Shown in pieces: positions 32,552-37,085 of a stretch of DNA of 37,085 nt. The position numbers were made by a program, and so were the translations under genes. The notes below the pieces were generated by a model. That model was not told the DNA's origin. It saw nothing but the letters and a program-made list of their open reading frames with translations, and ran no database searches. Numbering within the stretch: position 1 is the stretch's first letter; each line of letters starts with the position of its first letter. This stretch comes from an uncultured Saprospiraceae bacterium (GTDB taxonomy: Bacteria; Bacteroidota; Bacteroidia; Chitinophagales; Saprospiraceae): assembly GCA_938022165.1 (NCBI GenBank), contig CALIEI010000215.1:1-37085 (forward strand), given 5' to 3'.

Positions 32552-33235
32552 TTAATACGGCGCTTTGCCTGAAAATACGTTCATTTTTGGGTGTACAGGA
32601 TTGCCGCTGGTACGTCTAAAAGAAACGATCTGTCCAGTATGATAAACTGCATCTAGTATAGGGCCATTGAGTAAATTCCAAAATGGGAAAGCTGATCTTT
32701 TTTCTCCTCGAACAAAAGTAAGTTCGCGTTCATCAAAATTGGTGTTAGGATTTTGCGCAAGGAAATCACTAGCTGCTTTAATATTCTCTAAAGTCGCATT
32801 GCGCAATCCTTCGTAATCCATATCATACTCTGGCGAAGGACGAAGATTATCTTGGCCTTTCACGGTAGTCATAATGGTAACGGAAAGGTTATGAATATGC
32901 TTTAGTGTTTCAAAAGTAGTGATGCCGTCGTTACCTGGTGAGTAGTTTAAATCAGCCTCCAATAATCCTTCGCTAGCCCAATGATACCTATAACCAAGAC
33001 CATCTATCGTACGCTGTATCGCTGTCGCTGTTGTGAAGGTACTTGGATATTCTCCAATGCTGTGGTATGGTTTATTCGGCATAAGTTCTGATTTTTTCAT
33101 CGCCTGAGTAGTAGGTTTTGAAGTAGGCTGTGTGCTAATTGTTTTGCTTGGCTGTGTAGTTTGTGCAGCAATAGTGTTCATGCCAAGACAAGCCAAAACG
33201 CCACAAAAAAATACGCTTTTTATATATTGATTCAT
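32552..33235 (-). CDS. Secreted DinB-like four-helix protein
   Basis: 227 residues. MNQYIKSVFFCGVLACLGMNTIAAQ is a signal peptide, followed by a Thr/Ser/Gln/Pro-rich spacer (about residues 25-47) and a DinB-type domain. Three histidines expected to bind a metal ion are visible: YRYHWASEGL, FETLKHIHNL and DAVYHTGQIVSFRRTSGNP, the last being the family's clearest signature. DinB-like proteins are metal-dependent, often thiol-related enzymes, or proteins of unknown role; most are cytoplasmic, so an exported copy is less usual. It begins 12 bases after the stop of the E1 gene and is probably co-transcribed with it. Confidence 0.8.
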   Translation of the reverse strand: MNQYIKSVFFCGVLACLGMNTIAAQTTQPSKTISTQPTSKPTTQAMKKSELMPNKPYHSIGEYPSTFTTATAIQRTIDGLGYRYHWASEGLLEADLNYSPGNDGITTFETLKHIHNLSVTIMTTVKGQDNLRPSPEYDMDYEGLRNATLENIKAASDFLAQNPNTNFDERELTFVRGEKRSAFPFWNLLNGPILDAVYHTGQIVSFRRTSGNPVHPKMNVFSGKAPY

Positions 33236-33247
33236 TAGTATTTTATT

Positions 33248-35659
33248 TTAAACAATTGGATAATTTTCAGGAGACACTTCGTTCATCAAACCATATATGG
33301 CTTCAATAATATCTTCTGTATTGGGTTTTGTGAAATAGTCTCCATCCGAGCCAAATGGTGTACGGTGATCTTTAGCTGTAATGGTTACAGGCTTTGAATC
33401 TAAATATTCGTAAGCACCATCACGCTCCAAAATTTTTTGTAACATATAGCCTGTAGCGCCTCCTTCAAAATCTTCATCGAGAATAACTAGCCTATTCGTT
33501 TTCTTCAAACTATGGGAAATGGTTTTTTCTAAATCAAAAGGAATTAAAGTTTGCGCATCTATCAGCTCTACACTAATGCCCATCTCCTTGAGATAAGGTA
33601 ATGCGGCTTCTGCTACTCTTACACACGATCCATAAGTCACCAAGGTCACATCAGATCCCTCTTGCATAATTTCTGGAGAACCTAAGGGTACAGAATATTC
33701 TCCGATATTATCAGGCATAGTTTCTCTTAGACGATAGCCATTGAGACATTCTACTACCAGAGCTGGGTCATCGCTTTGCAAAAGCGTGCTATACATCCCT
33801 ACTGCTTGTACCATATTTCGAGGAGTACAGATATACATTCCTTTGAGAGAGCTGAGTAGTAAGCCCATCGGAGAACCTGCATGCCATATCCCTTCTAGCC
33901 TATGCCCTCTGGTACGAATGATGGCTGGTGCTTGCTGGATATTGTCGCTTCTATATCTAAGCGTAGCTAAATCATCAGACATTGGAGGCAAGCCATAAAT
34001 CAAGTAATCTAAGTATTGAATTTCAGCAATAGGTCTAAGTCCACGCATAGCCAATCCAATCGCCTGTCCAATAATAGTCCACTCCCGAATACCTGTGTCA
34101 AAAACGCGTTCTCTTCCATACTTATCTTGCATACCCGCAAAACCTTGGTTGACATCTCCTATCCTCCCTACATCCTCTCCAAAAGCAAACACTCTTTGAT
34201 CTCGCTCAAGCACCATATCAAAAAATGTATTCAATACTTTGAATCCGGTAAGCTTAGCAGATGAGTCCGAGTAAGTCGGATGCACTACTGGTGCTTTCAA
34301 AGCGGAACGACCTGAATGACTATATAGATAGTCATGATATCTTAGCTTAGCGGTGTCATTTATTTTTTCTAACCATTGTTTCAATTCTGCTTTTACCGGT
34401 ATTTCAGATGGCAACAAATAGAAGAGAATTTTTCTAATGTATTTTGTTACTTCATATAACAAAGGACCTTTAAGCGAATTAAACTCAGTAATCAGCGTTT
34501 GCACTTTTGGATTATCCGAGTTAATCTGAGCCAATAGACCAATAAGAAGCTCATGCTCTTTCTTAATCGGGTCCGTGTAATTGGCCCAAGCTATATTTCT
34601 TCTTTCTTTAACATATTCAGCTGCTCTACTTTTCATATCCTCAATCTCCGCCGCCGTAGCAATATCGTTGTCAATCATCCACTCCGCCATAACCTGATTG
34701 CAATCATGTTCGCGTTCCCAATTGAGCCTATCTTTAGACTTGTATCTTTCGTGTGATCCTGAAGTGGAATGTCCTTGAGGTTGGGTAAGGTCTTCTATAT
34801 GAAATAAAGCAGGTATGTGCGTTTCTCTGATTTCTTGCACCTTACTAGTGAAAAGACTAACCATAGTTTGGTAATCCCAGCCTTTGGCTTTGTGAATTTT
34901 GATCCCCCCTTTACCTTTCTCATGCTTGAAGCCATCCAAAGCATCAGAAATACTACCCTTCGTGGTTTGAAATTCTTTTGGAACCGAGATCCCATATCCA
35001 TCATCCCAAACAAAAACAGCCAGTGGCACTTTCATTACACCAGCAGCATTCATGGTTTCCCAAAATACGCCTTCAGATGTACTCGCATCTCCAATGGTAC
35101 AGAAGCTAACTTCATTTCCATTTACTGAAAAATTATATGAAGGATCTATATTCTTATTCTCTCTATACTTTTTAGAAGCAAAAGCTACTCCCAAACTTCT
35201 AGCCATTTGGCCACCAGTGGAAGAAATACAAGAAGTAATGTTTTTGAGATCAGTATGTCTGGTCCAGTTGCCTTCTTCATCTACAAGTGGTGTAGCAAAG
35301 TGATTATTCATCTGTCTACCTCCCGAGAAAGGATCATTTTGAGCATCAGCATATAGCTGAGCAAAATACTCTTCGACTGAGCACAGTCCTAGGGCGAACA
35401 TGAAAGTTTGATCCCTGTAGTACCCCGAACGAAAATCACCATTTTTAAAGGCTCTAGCCATGGCTACCTGAGGGACTTCTTTACCGTCTCCTAGTATCCC
35501 AAACTTGCCCCTGCCGGTCAATACGTCTTTTCTTGCCAATAAACTGGCTTCTCTGCTCACACAACAAATCCAAAAATCCTTCAAGACTTCCTCGTGATTG
35601 GGGTTTTCTTGGCTAATATGGCTAAGTAGATCTTGATCTAATACTGGATTTTCAGTCAT
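33248..35659 (-). CDS. Branched-chain 2-oxoacid dehydrogenase E1, fused alpha and beta subunits
   Basis: 803 residues from the ATG at 35659; the longer frame begins with a TTG at 35698 and lies upstream of the family start. E1 uses thiamine diphosphate to decarboxylate 2-oxoacids (such as 2-oxoisovalerate) and transfers the acyl group to E2 lipoate. The alpha half (about 1-440) has the ThDP motif TIGDASTSEGVFWETMNAAGVMKVPLAVFVWDD and QPQGHSTSGSHERYKS. The beta half (about 455-803) has FAFGEDVG-type VFAFGEDVGRIGDVNQGFAGMQ, GIREWTIIGQAIGLAMRGLRPIAEIQYLDYL and VVILDEDFEGGATGYML. The fused arrangement is common in Bacteroidota. No E2 or E3 gene is in the window, so those subunits are encoded elsewhere. 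Substrate specificity is inferred. Confidence 0.92.
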   Translation of the reverse strand: MTENPVLDQDLLSHISQENPNHEEVLKDFWICCVSREASLLARKDVLTGRGKFGILGDGKEVPQVAMARAFKNGDFRSGYYRDQTFMFALGLCSVEEYFAQLYADAQNDPFSGGRQMNNHFATPLVDEEGNWTRHTDLKNITSCISSTGGQMARSLGVAFASKKYRENKNIDPSYNFSVNGNEVSFCTIGDASTSEGVFWETMNAAGVMKVPLAVFVWDDGYGISVPKEFQTTKGSISDALDGFKHEKGKGGIKIHKAKGWDYQTMVSLFTSKVQEIRETHIPALFHIEDLTQPQGHSTSGSHERYKSKDRLNWEREHDCNQVMAEWMIDNDIATAAEIEDMKSRAAEYVKERRNIAWANYTDPIKKEHELLIGLLAQINSDNPKVQTLITEFNSLKGPLLYEVTKYIRKILFYLLPSEIPVKAELKQWLEKINDTAKLRYHDYLYSHSGRSALKAPVVHPTYSDSSAKLTGFKVLNTFFDMVLERDQRVFAFGEDVGRIGDVNQGFAGMQDKYGRERVFDTGIREWTIIGQAIGLAMRGLRPIAEIQYLDYLIYGLPPMSDDLATLRYRSDNIQQAPAIIRTRGHRLEGIWHAGSPMGLLLSSLKGMYICTPRNMVQAVGMYSTLLQSDDPALVVECLNGYRLRETMPDNIGEYSVPLGSPEIMQEGSDVTLVTYGSCVRVAEAALPYLKEMGISVELIDAQTLIPFDLEKTISHSLKKTNRLVILDEDFEGGATGYMLQKILERDGAYEYLDSKPVTITAKDHRTPFGSDGDYFTKPNTEDIIEAIYGLMNEVSPENYPIV

Positions 35660-35695
35660 TTTGATATTTATTTTTAAATGGCTTAATTGAGTGCT

Positions 35696-35703
35696 CAAAT
35701 ATA
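35696..35703 (-). promoter_or_regulatory. Bacteroidota -7 box (TATATTTG) of the E1 gene
   Basis: TATATTTG on the minus strand lies 36 bases upstream of the ATG at 35659. Its upstream end overlaps the operator-like palindrome at 35701-35720. No -33 TTG at ideal spacing was found. Confidence 0.5.
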
Positions 35704-35720
35704 CGAACTATCGTTCGTAT
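35701..35720. promoter_or_regulatory. Operator-like palindrome ATACGAAC-tatc-GTTCGTAT
   Basis: Perfect 8-base arms around a 4-base centre, a 20-base site typical of dimeric regulators of TetR or similar type. It overlaps the -7 box of the E1 gene by three bases, so a bound protein would block RNA polymerase. No regulator gene is adjacent. Confidence 0.65.
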
Positions 35721-35887
35721 AGCCCTTATTTCACTTGACATTAAGTGGTTTAAAAACTGAACAAATGACTAATAAATTAGGTTTTATGAATGTATTAAGG
35801 AGTATTAACGGTAGTTTAACATTGATATAATAAGGCTATGTTTCTTTTTAGTACGAATATTGCTAATTTTACGGTGTATATATAAAC

Positions 35888-36367
35888 ATGATTGAAATGA
35901 AAAATTTATTGACTTTATTGGTTTTATGCTTAAGCATAACTTTTGTGAATGCTCAGAAAGGAGCTGAAGCCCCTGCTGAGGCAGCACCTTCTGAAGGACC
36001 TGTGATGGAATTCAGTGATACTGTAGTAGATTATGGTACTATAGCACAGTCATCTGAACCTTTCAGGGTTTTTAATTTTACTAATACTGGTAATGAACCA
36101 CTAGTAATTAAGCACGCAAAAGGTAGTTGTGGTTGTACTGTCCCTACTTATCCAAAGGAACCTATCCTTCCTGGTGAATCCAATGAAATCAAAGTAAGAT
36201 ATGATACTAAGAGAATTGGTAAATTTACTAAAACTGTTACCCTAACTACTAATGAAGAAGTGGGTAGAAGAGTTATTACGATAAAAGGCGAAGTATTAAA
36301 GCCTGCTGAACAGCCTGCTGCAGTACCATTAAATGAGCCTTCCATCTTAAACGGAGGATCAAAGTAA
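35888..36367 (+). CDS. Secreted DUF1573 domain protein
   Basis: 159 residues from 35888 (an ATG three codons later at 35897 is equally possible). A signal peptide (MKNLLTLLVLCLSITFVNA) precedes an Ala/Glu/Pro-rich linker (QKGAEAPAEAAPSEGP) and one DUF1573 domain: FSDTVVDYGTIAQSSEPFRVFNFTNTGNEPLVIKHAKGSCGCTVPTYPKEPILPGESNEIKVRYDTKRIGKFTKTVTLTTNE. The SCGC cysteine pair and the beta-sandwich pattern are family hallmarks. DUF1573 proteins are abundant exported proteins of Bacteroidota, presumed Ig-like domains, with no firm function known. It is divergent from the E1 gene and followed by a strong terminator, so it is a single-gene unit. Confidence 0.9.
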   Translation: MIEMKNLLTLLVLCLSITFVNAQKGAEAPAEAAPSEGPVMEFSDTVVDYGTIAQSSEPFRVFNFTNTGNEPLVIKHAKGSCGCTVPTYPKEPILPGESNEIKVRYDTKRIGKFTKTVTLTTNEEVGRRVITIKGEVLKPAEQPAAVPLNEPSILNGGSK

Positions 36368-36393
36368 TAAACTAAGGTTTCCTTTATTAAAAT

Positions 36394-36431
36394 AAAAAGC
36401 GCTGCAAACTATACTGTTTGCAGCGCTTTTT
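36394..36431 (+). terminator. Strong rho-independent terminator
   Basis: A perfect 16-base stem (36394-36409 with 36416-36431, core AGCGCTGCAAAC) around a 6-base loop ends in a T-rich run on one side and an A run on the other, so it can stop transcription from either direction. It lies 27 bases past the DUF1573 stop. Confidence 0.95.
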
Positions 36432-36491
36432 ATTTTGCACTATGTGTTTGATTGACTGGAATTCGGTTCAAATCCAGTTATCCCTAAAAAA

Positions 36492-36526
36492 GAGGAAACC
36501 CTTGCTTGTAAACAAACAAGGGCCTC
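36492..36526. other. Hairpin of unknown role
   Basis: GAGG (36492-36495) pairs with CCTC (36523-36526), and CCCTTGCTTGT (36499-36509) with ACAAACAAGGG (36512-36522) except at one position. On the minus strand the stem is followed by a run of T, so it could be a terminator for a minus-strand gene beyond the right edge. No gene on that strand is visible in the window. Confidence 0.45.
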
Positions 36527-37085
36527 TAACCCAAACAAATAAACACAAAAACTTTTTTAATTGAATTACACATTAAAACTAGGCAATATGGATGCTAGTA
36601 CCAATAGTCCGCCTAAAATAGTGTGACATTGAATCAATGTTTTAAACAGAACAAAACACTAGGATTATATTTTCTAATGATTTTCTATCATCCTATATTA
36701 GCGAGAAATATATTCAGTGTAAACTACTTTAAATCAATGATATACAAGTGTTTAGTTGTAAATTTTTAACTTGAAATATAATTTCCCTAAGAATAAACTT
36801 ACTTGCAAAAGCAATGTTGAATTAAGTGACCCCAATTTTATGGCGAAATCCCTTAAAACAGGGATGAATTTTATAAGACATCAAGTTAAAATGTTGTTAT
36901 GGCAACAAAAGTTTATTTTACATTTCAATTTCAATACTGAGTCGACTCCGGAAACTAGCGGATTGCAAAAAATAGGCTATTTTGGATGAGATTTTTTATT
37001 TTCGAAATTCAGTGATGCCTGAGCATCAGTGGATTGAGAAAATGGAAAATATCGCCAAAAGAGTCATTTTGTGCTTTCGTGAGTT

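Larger units (their letters stand above)
36368..37085. other. 718-base right-end region without a supported gene
   Basis: After the terminator and hairpin the sequence is AT-rich with no convincing frame. A 72-residue TTG-started frame (36771-36989) has no recognisable features and is not called. A TGATGC-ctga-GCATCA palindrome sits at 37013-37028. An ATG at 37042 stays open to the window end but too little is visible to judge. Confidence 0.5.

Noticed and set aside
36445-36480. tRNA-like 3' end (GGTTCAAATCC at 36465-36475)
   Set aside because: The T-loop-like sequence is present but the T-stem does not pair properly, no matching acceptor 5' strand or anticodon arm lies upstream, and the upstream sequence is a terminator. 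Chance or a very degraded fragment.
36771-36989. 72-residue plus-strand frame near the right end
   Set aside because: TTG start, no ribosome site, no recognisable features, in AT-rich DNA.

Overview
The window is AT-rich chromosomal DNA from a member of the Bacteroidota, most likely of the Saprospiria/Lewinella type. The phylum is firm. It rests on a secreted protein with a type IX secretion (Por) C-terminal domain, lipoproteins and DUF1573-type proteins, a fused alpha-beta 2-oxoacid dehydrogenase E1, a FtsZ ending in the Bacteroidota tail SYLHDNVD, an extended MraY, and promoter-like TAnnTTTG boxes with weak Shine-Dalgarno signals. The family is a guess.

Layout. 1-566 is the 3' end of a gene cut by the left edge. 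1213-5770 is a plus-strand run of three genes: a secreted sortilin-type beta-propeller protein, a CBM9-like lipoprotein and an RluA-type pseudouridine synthase. 5771-9513 holds an unrecognised 519-residue helical protein on the minus strand, a possible 45-residue peptide and two lipoproteins of unknown function. 9514-10060 is a low-complexity repeat island. 10061-13194 is a minus-strand run: typA, then two multi-pass membrane proteins with HxxxH motifs that overlap each other. 13930-15123 encodes a secreted SGNH-like protein with a type IX sorting domain.

15737-30007 is the division and cell wall (dcw) cluster, all on the minus strand, in the order mraZ-rsmH-ftsL-ftsI-murE-mraY-ftsW-murG-murC-ftsQ-ftsA-ftsZ. 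It makes meso-DAP-type lipid II (MurE, MraY, MurG, MurC), supplies the septal synthase pair (FtsW, FtsI) and the divisome proteins (FtsL, FtsQ, FtsA, FtsZ), and ends in a terminator just past ftsZ. murD, normally between mraY and ftsW, is missing: only 13 bases separate those genes. Upstream of mraZ lie four GTGT boxes at an exact 10-base period, which look like MraZ operators. The flank 30372-36367 has a DPM1-like glycosyltransferase, a CHK-like small-molecule kinase, a secreted DinB-like protein behind a branched-chain 2-oxoacid dehydrogenase E1 gene, and a DUF1573 protein with a strong terminator.

Intergenic DNA is unusually structured. Two copies (15471-15604 and 32279-32426) of a roughly 140-base multi-hairpin element share 25 of their first 27 bases, and the two differences form one compensatory base-pair change. 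Several short 7-base-period repeats, REP-like palindromes and a hairpin inside the dcw operon add to this. No rRNA, convincing tRNA, CRISPR array, transposase or prophage gene was seen.
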